This document shows, piece after piece, positions 25,994 to 36,600 of a DNA stretch of 64,000 nt (position 1 is the first letter of the stretch; each line of letters starts with the position of its first letter). The notes beneath the pieces are model-generated. The model saw only the letters and a program-made list of their open reading frames with translations, was not told the DNA's origin and did not search any database. Where the stretch lies: positions 704,132 to 768,131 of the forward strand of contig VWZF01007822.1 of assembly GCA_013396755.1 (NCBI GenBank), read 5' to 3'. The stretch comes from Sclerurus mexicanus (lineage: Eukaryota > Chordata > Aves > Passeriformes > Furnariidae). The position numbers and the translations under genes were made by a program.

Positions 25994-28900
25994 CACTGTT
26001 AGCACAGGAAATAAATAGTCATAGTAGGGATGAGACACTCTTGAGAATATTTCACTAAGGGGACAGGTAATGGGGAATGGTTTTACTTCAGTGTAATGGA
26101 TGTAGCCAAGAAGAAACAATATTTGTTATACCTGCTGGTCATGGGACAACTTGTGCAAACACCTATCTCTTCACACAACAAACTTATGATACTGAAAGTA
26201 GTCACAAATGCAAATATGGCATTTTCATTGTCACTGCTACTTCAGCTCATCAGAATACACTCAGTTGAGTACACTGTGTGTTCAAACAAGCATTCAGATA
26301 TGAAAAGTTGAAGATTAGTAGAGAATTGCTGCTCTGGATATTGGAGTACAGGTCCTGACTATACCATCCCCTGATGGTTCAGTTCATGTAAATATTAATT
26401 TGCTCTCAGGCTTTTGGAGAGAATAACCTAGTCCTGAAACAAAATCTGGTAAGATAATGAAGATTGCTCAAAAACCTCTTCTAAAAGGCAACTGGAACAA
26501 GACGTTACTCAGTTAGGCTGCTATCACCTTACACAACCCTCCAACTTAATCGTGAGGCTTTGCACTTCAAGGCCCCTTTTCCACACAGGGAAGCATGTGG
26601 CACAATTTCATTTTGTAAAAACACCGTCCCAGTAAAGTGCATTTCAGCTCTCTCACTATTTCAGGTAATTTAAACTGAAATTTCCCACATCTCAGGGCCA
26701 CATAGGGACCAAGAGCCAAGTGTGGACCTTAATTTTTATGAACTTTCTCTGGCTTTGCAGTTATAAGATGCTTTTTATCACGAGGATGCCCTGCCACCCT
26801 GACAGTTAAGTATGCAAAACATTACAGAAAATATGAGGCTTAAATACTTTTTCTCTCCCTTCACTCCTTCTCCCAAAATAAAAGGTAAGAGATAACATGA
26901 AAAACTTATTTCCAAAGTGTGGCAGTTGAAACGTAAAGAGAGGCAGAGCAATTTTCCAATTACTCTGCACAGCATCAGACATGGACTAGATCCCACCTTT
27001 CCTCAAAATATGTTTCACTTGTACTAAACTAAAGTATGCATTTCATGTTTTTTTCCATTACTGCAGCTCCACGTGATCTAGCATGTGGCTTTGCAGATAT
27101 GGGCAGTGAGCTCCCTTTGAAATTGAAGTCTTTAACTCTACGTAAACTCTACAGCTCCTTTACGCAGACACTGTTATTCCCACATGTAAACTGTTCTGGC
27201 CTGTCTCTATATGTGTATCTGCACTGTTAAGGACTTAATAGAGGCTCTCTTCAGCAAGGTGACAGAAGCAAGAATGACGACACTTGTTAGAGCTGTGTGG
27301 GAGACCACATCTGCACAGCATTAATCTCTACTCTGGCTGGTCTCACCTGATTCAAAAAAGAAGATGAGAAATTAAATAAAATCCAACTCAGGTTAGTCAA
27401 CAAAGGCTTTATGCAGGGAGAACGGTTAAGATCCAACTATGCTTGGTAGGAGACACCATAGCAAATATAATTTTCCTGCTGTAACAAGCATCTACAAGTA
27501 TTTTTCAGATATTTTAACTTGGCAAAATTTGGGCCTTATTGTCCATGATGATAAGACACACTTGCCAATTGGGAGGAACTGAGCTCTGCTGCAGAGGATA
27601 AAGAACGGAACCCTCTAGTTAAACACAAAATAGCATTGCAATTCCTGAACAGACTCAGTTCATTTGTTTGAAAGAAACAGCTTATGCATGCATGTGACTC
27701 TTTAGACCAAATATCTAATTAAATAAACTTATGATTGAAAACAAAATCTTCTGAAGGAAAACACTAAGTATCACTTTAGTCAAACACTGAGAACGAAATT
27801 GTCATTTTATTTTCATCATTGGAAAAGCTCACTTGAAGCAATTGCAGTTACATAGAATTTGTTGCTAAATTGCTATGTTGTCATTTATCAAGACAAGTCA
27901 GCCAAGACCATTTTATATTTCTTATGCTTCTACAACCAGTTAGATTTTTCTGAATTACCCTTTTCTTAAGATGCAGAAGTCATGTTACAAATATATATGT
28001 GCATGTGACTATTCACAAAGAATATTCATAAAGAATATAAAGTACCACTTTTACATTACTGTGCAGCAGAAATCTTAAAAAAGCAAGAAACCAAAAAAAA
28101 GGTAGTGTACCATATCAGTTTCTGTTCCTTTTCATAGAAGAAAAGCTTTGATGTACAAAACACATCAAAGACAATAGCAGAAGACAAAAATATTTTAAAA
28201 TTAGCTAAAGTATAGTATAAAATACTTCCATCTTATGAATAAGTTTAGGAATTATGTTTGATGTATTTTGAAATTCTGCCTGCTCAGATTGGTTAAGTTT
28301 GTGAAAGGTTGTCTGTCAAACACTATGTCAGTGGTATGAAAACAGACAGCCAGAAAATCATCCTTCCAATATAAACATCAACTAAAAATAAATAAATGTC
28401 TGCAGCAGAATGCCAGCCTGATGTTCCATTAAGAACAAATGTTATAAACCGTGAAGCAAACTAAATACTGATGACAAGAAATCTGTAAAAAGAGACAGAA
28501 GCTTATGGTCAGATTAGGAAACTGTTAGTAAAACTAAGGAACTGAACAATCAACCGAAACAACAGTATAGCATTTAATACAAAAATTAATAAACCATAAG
28601 CATATGAAAATATATTTAGAATTTTAGAAATATCTGAAAAATTAACCGTGCTGCATAAACTCATGGTTCTACATAAGTCTTAGAAAAACTTCTTTTAATA
28701 TGTTTGTTCTTTTGAGAACATTGTTCATTGTATGTTTATGGCATGGTTTGTTTTTAGCTTGAAAAATTATAGAACCACGACTGGTTCTTCTTGGTGTTAG
28801 AAACATAGTTTCTGGAAACATATACTGAAAACAAACATATACTGGAAACAATTCCTGTTAAAGTGGAGTGACTAAAACCTAATCTGAAGCAAATACAGAA

Positions 28901-29270
28901 AAAAAGGACAAACAGAGGAGGGGAAATGGTGGAAGGCAGGGAGGAAATCAGGTATAATGAAAACAGGGAGCAAACAAATCGCATTTGCTAGTAGCCAGGA
29001 TCGAAGCTTCATGAGTTACTGGATATTTTCAGTATCCTTAAAAAAGAATGACAAATATATATAATTAAGATAGATGACAGGTTATATAGGTTAATGCACA
29101 ATATCGAGACTTTAACTATGGCAAGATATTGGCTTTTTTTTTTAATTAATTTAAAAATTAATGAAATGGGAAAATTACATGGAATACACAAATGAGACAA
29201 CCAGAAAAAATGAAGGGTGCTGAAGTGATCATGAGCCATGTGGTTTGCAAGGAGGTGGCAGATGTGCCAT
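25994..29270. other. Intergenic DNA, no gene recognised
   Basis: AT-rich sequence between the CR1 copy and the G-rich region upstream of PITRM1. I see no exon or clear repeat. Open frames are at most 76 codons and unremarkable. Confidence 0.55.
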
Positions 29271-29290
29271 AGGGCAACGAGCCCGGCAGA

Positions 29291-29312
29291 GGGGACAGGG
29301 AGGGCAGGAGGG
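29291..29312 (+). other. G-quadruplex-type motif
   Basis: Four G runs of at least three, with loops of 4 or fewer, 1 and 5 bases, fit the G3+N1-7 pattern within a G-rich stretch (29,281-29,330). It lies about 1.3 kb upstream of the PITRM1 start codon, outside the CpG-rich core. Confidence 0.5.
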
Positions 29313-29708
29313 CAGTGAGGGAGATGAAATCCCTAATGGGACTCACCACAGCAGCAGTGGGAGGCAGGCAACTGCATGCCAGCCAGAGAAGGGGAGAAAA
29401 AGGTCAGAGATAGTGGAGACAAAAATTCCCAGGATACTTTAAATTCCAATTTTATTTATTTTTTTTAGTTAACATCATTGCCAAAGAATTGAGGACAAGT
29501 GGCGTGAGATGTGCTGAGCATGTTATTTCCTATGATTTTGTTTAAAATCCCATGTAGTCTCCTTTGGCATCAGGCTTCTTATGTCTAAATAGATAACCAG
29601 GCTCTTACATTCAGGAACAAGGGATTGGTAATTTGGTGTCCATACTTCAGAGGTGATGTCCCTTCTGGGCAAACTCATGAACACGCGATGTGAAACCAGA
29701 TTTCAAGT

Positions 29709-30423
29709 CACTGTCTCAAACTCCTATTCATTTGCACAATGGAAGCCTAGGCACGTACAAGGACTTTCCTGGAAGGGACGAAAACATCCCGTGAAGCTTC
29801 ACTGAGGTTGCTCTTACTCGGGCTGGGAGAAGCACATCCATGTCTCTGAGAATAACCCTGCGGACACCTGGCGTGGCTGAGGGGGCTCTGCCCCAGGGTT
29901 GGACTCCGTGACCTCAGAGGTCTCCTCCAACCCGGCCGATTCCCCGGTTCTGTGGCTGGCTGTGTTACAGCCGGGTTTGGTTCCCCGCTTGGCCCATTTC
30001 CCTCACCAAGTCTCTGCACGGACACATGAGCAGGCAAGACTTGGGCAAGGAGCGACGCGGCCTTTGGAACGCACTGATCTCGGGTATCGTGTTGTTTGGT
30101 TTTTCGTTTGGTTTTAGTTTTGTTTGTTTGTTTTTTTTTTCTCTTTAATTTGCAAAAGCAAACAATGAGCTCCGCTCCAAGGTCTCTCCTTTCACAACCA
30201 ACGGCGCTTTCGACTTCCCTGAAAACTTCCTGAACAAGGCAGAGGCGCATCCAAGAGATTTATTTTTTTTCCCCCTCCGATCCAGGGCCAGCCCTCGCCA
30301 GCAGGGCACAGACCCCCTTCCGAGCACGGTTCCCACACCCGGGCGGGCCCTCCCCGTGCGGGGCGGGCGGAGCGGCGGGGCCGCCAATGCGGGCGGGGCG
30401 GCGGCGCCTGCGCCGGGCCGGGC
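29709..30423 (+). repeat. Duplicated 715-bp block, copy A (PITRM1 upstream region)
   Basis: This block recurs at 30678-31392 with a constant offset of 969 bases, hence no indels. I saw only three mismatches, all within five bases (29851, 29852 and 29855). Copy A continues directly into the tandem GC repeats and PITRM1 exon 1, so it is probably the correctly placed one. It contains a CR1 remnant, a T-rich tract and the start of the GC-rich promoter. Confidence 0.93.
29870..29960 (+). mobile_element. Degenerate CR1 3' end in the PITRM1 upstream region
   Basis: The stretch 'gttggactccgtgacctcag', 'aggtctcctccaacc' and 'ccggttctgtgg' follows the CR1 3' consensus, but with an unusually high GC content. 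It is present again in the second copy of the duplicated block (about 30839-30929). Confidence 0.65.
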
Positions 30424-30581
30424 CGTGCTGGGCCGGGCCGTGCCCTGTTGGGCTGTATCGTCCTGTGCCGGGCCGGGCCGGGCCCTGTTGGGCTGTATCG
30501 TCCTGTGCCGGGCCGGGCCGGGCCGTGCCCTGTTGGGCTGTATCGTCCTGTGCCGGGCCGGGCCGGGCTGAGCGGAGCTAG
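30387..30581 (+). other. Possible upstream ORF, 64 codons
   Basis: An ATG inside the CCAAT box region opens a frame that ends 25 bases before the PITRM1 start codon. It runs through the tandem GC repeat, so its peptide is repetitive (Gly/Pro/Arg/Val-rich). It counts as an upstream ORF only if transcription starts before 30387, which is unknown. It may equally be chance in GC-rich DNA, which has few stops. Confidence 0.2.
30443..30566 (+). repeat. Three-copy 40-45 bp GC-rich tandem repeat in the PITRM1 leader
   Basis: Units starting at 30443, 30483 and 30528 each read 'ccctgttgggctgtatcgtc' followed by 'ctgtgccgggcc' and GGGCC runs. The spacings are 40 and 45 bases, the 5-base difference being one more GGCCG-type unit. 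The array ends about 40 bases before the start codon. It is a candidate variable-number repeat that would alter promoter or 5' leader length. Confidence 0.9.
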
Positions 30582-30606
30582 GCCGGTCCCCGCCGGTCCC
30601 GCAGCC

Positions 30607-30644
30607 ATGTGGAGCCGCTGCCGGGGCCTGCTGTGCCGCGGCCG
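30607..30644 (+). CDS. PITRM1: PITRM1 exon 1 (start codon, mitochondrial presequence)
   Basis: Residues 1-13, beginning MWSRCRGLL. The ATG has G at -3, and no other in-frame ATG lies between it and the conserved part of the protein. The short Arg/Cys/Leu-rich peptide is typical of a matrix-targeting signal and parallels the human MWR start. The donor is 'ccg|gtgagc', leaving phase 2. Confidence 0.9.
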
Positions 30645-33600
30645 GTGAGCAGAGCGGGAGCGGGCGGGCCCCCCGGNCACTGTCTCAAACTCCTATTCAT
30701 TTGCACAATGGAAGCCTAGGCACGTACAAGGACTTTCCTGGAAGGGACGAAAACATCCCGTGAAGCTTCACTGAGGTTGCTCTTACTCGGGCTGGGAGAA
30801 GCACATCCATGTCTCTGAGCTTATCCCTGCGGACACCTGGCGTGGCTGAGGGGGCTCTGCCCCAGGGTTGGACTCCGTGACCTCAGAGGTCTCCTCCAAC
30901 CCGGCCGATTCCCCGGTTCTGTGGCTGGCTGTGTTACAGCCGGGTTTGGTTCCCCGCTTGGCCCATTTCCCTCACCAAGTCTCTGCACGGACACATGAGC
31001 AGGCAAGACTTGGGCAAGGAGCGACGCGGCCTTTGGAACGCACTGATCTCGGGTATCGTGTTGTTTGGTTTTTCGTTTGGTTTTAGTTTTGTTTGTTTGT
31101 TTTTTTTTTCTCTTTAATTTGCAAAAGCAAACAATGAGCTCCGCTCCAAGGTCTCTCCTTTCACAACCAACGGCGCTTTCGACTTCCCTGAAAACTTCCT
31201 GAACAAGGCAGAGGCGCATCCAAGAGATTTATTTTTTTTCCCCCTCCGATCCAGGGCCAGCCCTCGCCAGCAGGGCACAGACCCCCTTCCGAGCACGGTT
31301 CCCACACCCGGGCGGGCCCTCCCCGTGCGGGGCGGGCGGAGCGGCGGGGCCGCCAATGCGGGCGGGGCGGCGGCGCCTGCGCCGGGCCGGGCNCAGGTGC
31401 CCGGGTCGGAAGTCGTGGAGGTGGAAGAGCGTTCCCGCGAACGAGAGGGCGCTGGAGTACAGAGTGGGCGAGCGCATCCACGGGTTCACGGTGGAGCAGG
31501 TGAGCGGCCCTCCGAGTCTGTCCCGCGGTGGGAAGGCACCCAGGGCACCCAGGGCTCTGCACACTGAGTGTTTGCAAGGATGCTGTGGGTGGTCAGTCAG
31601 AAAAGTGACGCAGGGGTTCCTTGCAGTCACCTCTCTGCAGCCAGGTTCTTCAGGTGCCATGAGCACGTGTTCCTGTAGGAAGGTAATTCTGGAGTAAATG
31701 GTGCATTGTGTGTCTGCTGCAGAGGTGACCATTCAGTGTGGCCTCCTGAAAGTCCTGGCAGATAGCTGGCCTTCACTGTGTGCTGTCTTATGAAACACAC
31801 CCAAACGATATTTTATTTACTAAGCTGCTTTTTAATGCCTCTGTTGAGAACCTGCTATAAAAAAAAATGTTGAATTTCTTTTCACTTTTTTTAAAGAAAA
31901 CAGAAAATAAAGCTTATTTGCAAGAAGTGATTGCTAGTGACAGAACAAGTGGTAGCATGGTATTCCTTGGTTTTTCTTTTGCTGTGCTACCCACTGTCAT
32001 TTGAATATATGCCTTTTCTTTGTATTTCTGTTTGAATTTCTATCTGTACCATAACAGTACGGTTCTTTGCTTGTAGAATACTGTCACTGGGTTATTTAAA
32101 TTTTATTTTCCGTAAGTCTTTTTCCCCTTCAAACCATAGAAACAAAAATGTATTGACTTCTGTATAAGAGTATTATATACAGCATCAACAAACTGAACAT
32201 TCCTATGTCATCCATGAAGTATTTGCTCTAGTTTTAGTGACACTGCAGTACAGATGTTTTCTTCCAATGCAGGTGACAGCTGTTCCTGAGCTGTTCCTGA
32301 CTGCAGTGAAGCTTAGTCATGATGGTACAGGAGCCAGGTATTTACATGTGGCCCGGGAGGACTCCAATAATCTGTTCAGGTAAAACATTGAAATATGTAT
32401 AACACATTCAATTTTAACATCACCTTGTGGTTTTTGAATTGTAATCTAGCTTCATGACTGGATTTTTCTCTGAAAATAGAGAGGATAGTACTTCCTTTAT
32501 GGGGCTTTTTGGACTTTGTCAGGTTGGAACAGATGCCATGAGGTCTCTTCTTCAGTCTGTTGCTCAAAACATGATTAGTACTTAATTCAGGTGCAGTTCC
32601 CCAGATGCTTATGCAGATGGGCCTTGAAAACTTCCAGTGACAGAGATTATGCAACCATTGCCTTCCATGAAGTTTTTCTTCTAAGCCTTTTGGGTAAAAA
32701 GAAATGTGTTTACTCGTGTGCTGAAAACTTCTGCACTGCGTCCAGAAGTTGAAGTGCAGGGGTTGTACACCCTTTGAAAGAGGTGGCTGAGCACTCAAGA
32801 CTCTGAAGAACTCAGTAACTCTGGATCCTGTAGTTGTCATATTAGCTATTAGACAGTGATGATGTTCCCATAAATCACAGCTGTAGGCAGGAGTTAGGTG
32901 GACTTCTCCTCACAAATAACTGCGTTCCTCTTTGTGCTCTCTGTCTTGCAGTATACAATTCCGAACCACTCCAATGGACAGCACCGGGGTCCCACATATT
33001 CTTGAGCACACGGTGTTATGTGGTTCTCAAAAGTATCCTTGCAGAGATCCGTTCTTTAAAATGTTAAATAGGTCACTGTCCACTTTTATGAATGCATTCA
33101 CAGGTAAGCCAAAAGCAAATAATGCCACTTAAAATGCATGAGGTTTTATTGCAGTAGAGCTCTCTCTTGGGTCTTTTTAATTTCACTTTGGGAAGCTATT
33201 ATTATTAGGTGTGAATATTGTGAGTGAAATATTAACTAACAAGGCAAAATAACAAAATAGATCCTGTTCGTTTCACTGGTACAAAGTCCCAGCAGAGCTG
33301 GAGCTTTATAGTATACAAGGATACATTTAATTCTTTGTATCTATATATGGCTAAAGCAGAGTTCTTGTGGTAAAATAGCTGCAGTGTTAAATGTCCATGT
33401 GTGCCTCTAGCAAAAATATGTTTCACTTAGTAAGTTTCATCTCTTCCAGTTACTTATGTGGATGAAATGTTAAAAATAAATGAGGACAAAATGCATCTTA
33501 GACTTTCTAAAGTTCTGACCTTTTTTATGTTTATTTATATGCAGCTAGTGATTACACACTTTATCCATTTTCAACACAAAATCCCAAGGACTTTCAGAAT

Positions 33601-36600
33601 CTCCTGTCTGTGTACTTGGACGCAGCATTCTTTCCATGTTTACGGCAATTAGATTTCTGGTAAGACAGTTTGAGATGTATGCAAACCTTAAAGTAGAGTG
33701 TCCCAAAAGCAACAAAACCTTCAAACTCCCAATGCTTCTATTATTAATTTTTCAGGCAAGAAGGTTGGAGGTTAGAACATGAGAACCCAGCTGATCCTCA
33801 GACACCTCTAGTCTTCAAAGGAGTTGTTTTTAATGAAATGAAAGGGGCATTTGTAAGTTTTGTGAACGTTTGGTTTAAGATCTTCAGCTGCAGGTTATCA
33901 GTGGCATTATTGCACCAGAGATTCTCTTTCCTCCTTTTGAAACTTTTAAGTCCTCACTAAAGTCAACAGTCTATTGCATAAATTGTTCTTTTTTTTTTAA
34001 GTTAGCCTCTCAAAAGTTTGTTTACATATTAAAGAGCACTTTGTTAATGGATTTTATTGTAGAATTTTCTCTTAAATTCACATGATAGCATAGCTAGTTT
34101 TATTAAAGTGTGTGGGACTGCAGAACTAAATGCTTATGTGAGATGATTCTTGTGTTAAGTTGGAGCTCTGAGGTCCTGTAATTGAGCACCTTTTATCTTT
34201 AAAATGTTTTGATGATTTTCACTGAAATGTGGTGTTTTCCTCTTAAGACAGATAATGAGAGGATATTTGCACAGCATGTGCAGAACAAAATCCTTCCTGA
34301 TCACACTTACGGTGTGGTATCTGGTGGAGATCCATTATGTATTCCTGATCTTACATGGGAGCAGCTTAAACAGTTCCATGCCACACATTATCATCCAAGC
34401 AATTCCAGGTATCTGAATCTGGGGATTAACTTTTTAGGTTACGTAGTGATTTAGCACTTCGCTCGTATTTTTTGTGAGGGGAAGTACATTTCCATCCATG
34501 TGGCAAGCAACATGGATAACCTGTACCCTACAGGAGCTAGGACAGCATTGAAGCAAGGAATTTCTTCTAGGAAGAGCAGTCAGATTGAATTGGAGGCAGG
34601 AAAGAGAGATGGCTGATTTTTCAAGGGTGTGTCAGTCTGCTTGATCATGAGGATTTGTTTTGGGGGTTCTCATTTGCAAATGTTTCATTCTTGTGAGCTT
34701 GGGGGAAAGGGCACACACTAATGAGTATTTAGCAGTAGTGTTAAGGAGTTATATAAATAGCATAGATGAACCTAAGGGTTCCTATCCTCTTTGAAGTCAA
34801 CATAGATTAAGTTAGAAGTTACAAATGAATGGCTGTTAATTTGCTCCTCTATCACATATTACTGTGTTGGGTTCTAAATAATGGATCTTCAGTTGAGTCA
34901 GATACTAATTTGGTTGGTACTAATAAGGTATTTAAGCTAAAAGTCAAATTGAAAGTTATATGAAGGGAAATGTTTCTTCTGTACTAATTTTGTGCTCAAT
35001 CTGTTACTTTGATTAATTCATTTGTGAAACATCATCTTGTGTTCTGACAGTGAATTTACCATCTATCGTTTTTCTCATCATCCCAAGTATTCTGCTGTAC
35101 TTGTGTTTAGATTTTTTTAATTGGGGGATAAGATTTACCTGACACATACCTAATCCTCATATAGCTCCCTGGAAGTCTTGTAGGTATGGGCATGTATTTG
35201 ATAGACTGACCCGCAGAACCCAGCTGTGTTTTATAGGCCATGGACGTGGATCATTGTATTTTTTACTGTAAGAATTTTGTCCTCTGAACCTTGAGAGCAC
35301 TGGGTTTCTGGCTTCAATTACTAATATTTTTTCTTGAAACTTTGTATATTGCTGCAACTGAACAAATTTGAAAATAAAATACCAAATGTAAGGAAAATCA
35401 TAAGGTGTTTTGTAGCCTCCAAAGCATAAAACCAGCTGAAAAATGTGGAATTTTATCAGATCTCTGAGTTTTATGGATGTTCCAAATCAGTGGGTGTTTA
35501 ACCTAGGGGCCCACAAACAATATTCCACTCTAGATGTAACTGAACTACTGGAAAGCACATGAAATTCAAAGCATAGTATGAACTACTACTGTAAATTTCT
35601 TGTGAAATCTGTTGCTTAATCCTAGTCTTTTATTTGAAATGCAGGTTTTTCACGTATGGTAATTTTCCACTGGACCAACATTTGAAACAAATACATGAGG
35701 AAGCATTGATAAAATTTGAAAGAATTGAATCAAAAACTGACATCCCAAAACAGAAGCTCTGGGAAAAGCCTGTAAGTAAAAAAAAATCAAATAAAACCAA
35801 CNCAAACAGCTAAACAAGCCGTTCAACAAAAAGAAACAGTACACATCCAGTCTTGGAATTGCAGAAGCTGAATATAACAGGTTAATATTTTAGCCCAATC
35901 TGCTGCAGTTACTCTTTTGTTTAGAATTATGTAAATGAGCTGAAGTATTTTTAATTCTGGTTACAGTGAGGACAAACTACATTTATTTTTAGTTTCTCTA
36001 ATGATTGTATGCAGTTGTTTATTATTTCCAGTTTTCAAGTCCCTTGTCATTTGAAGTGCTAAAGCACTTATTAATGGAAAGTAGTTAGTGCTACTGATAG
36101 AAATACTGGTACTTAGTGTCAGGAAATATTCCTTCTAATGGTACCTGATCCTCCAGACATTGGTGTCAAAAATAATTTTTAACGCTCGCTCCCTCCTACC
36201 TCCTCGTTTTCCTCCCTGGCTTGCCCAGAAGTGTAAACATTGCTTTGAAACCCATCTCAGAATGTTAATTATGATCAGATTTTCTTTGACCTCTCCTCTA
36301 TTGTCCACTTTTAAAAATTGAGATGCCACTAATATTTTTCAAGGTATCCTGTGTTTGTATATTTGCTCATGAATATTGAACTTGTTTATGAGTATCTGTA
36401 AAATTATTTTTATCTCTTTGGAGAAAAGATGCTTTGAAGATGCAAGCAGTCACTTTTATTTGTAACTTTTGCTCCTAAGTGTAGTCTCTATCATTTATTA
36501 TACTTTACAGAGAGAACACAGTGTAACGTGTGGCTTAGACTCATTTGCTACTGATCCTTCCAAGCAGACAACTGTCAGTGTCAGCTACTTGTTGACAGAG

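Larger units (their letters stand above)
30290..30606 (+). promoter_or_regulatory. PITRM1: CpG-rich promoter and 5' leader of PITRM1
   Basis: A strongly GC- and CpG-rich stretch directly upstream of the PITRM1 start codon, typical of a TATA-less housekeeping promoter. Visible motifs are a CCAAT box (30384-30388), GC/Sp1-type boxes (30361-30370 and 30391-30401) and GCGCCTGCGCC (30404-30414), which resembles an NRF1 site, a factor common at genes for mitochondrial proteins. The transcription start cannot be placed from sequence. The same motifs recur 969 bases downstream in the duplicated block. Confidence 0.6.

Noticed and set aside
29747..31732. Many open frames of 60-167 codons on both strands around the CpG-rich region
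   Set aside because: GC-rich DNA has few stops, and the frames are simply repeated by the duplicated block. Only the short exon 1 and exon 2 segments match a known protein.
32440..32840. Possible old CR1-like sequence (antisense) in PITRM1 intron 3, with a 154-codon minus-strand frame
   Set aside because: Phrases such as 'ccttgaaaacttccagtgac' recall antisense CR1, but the match is too weak to call by eye. A RepeatMasker run would decide it.
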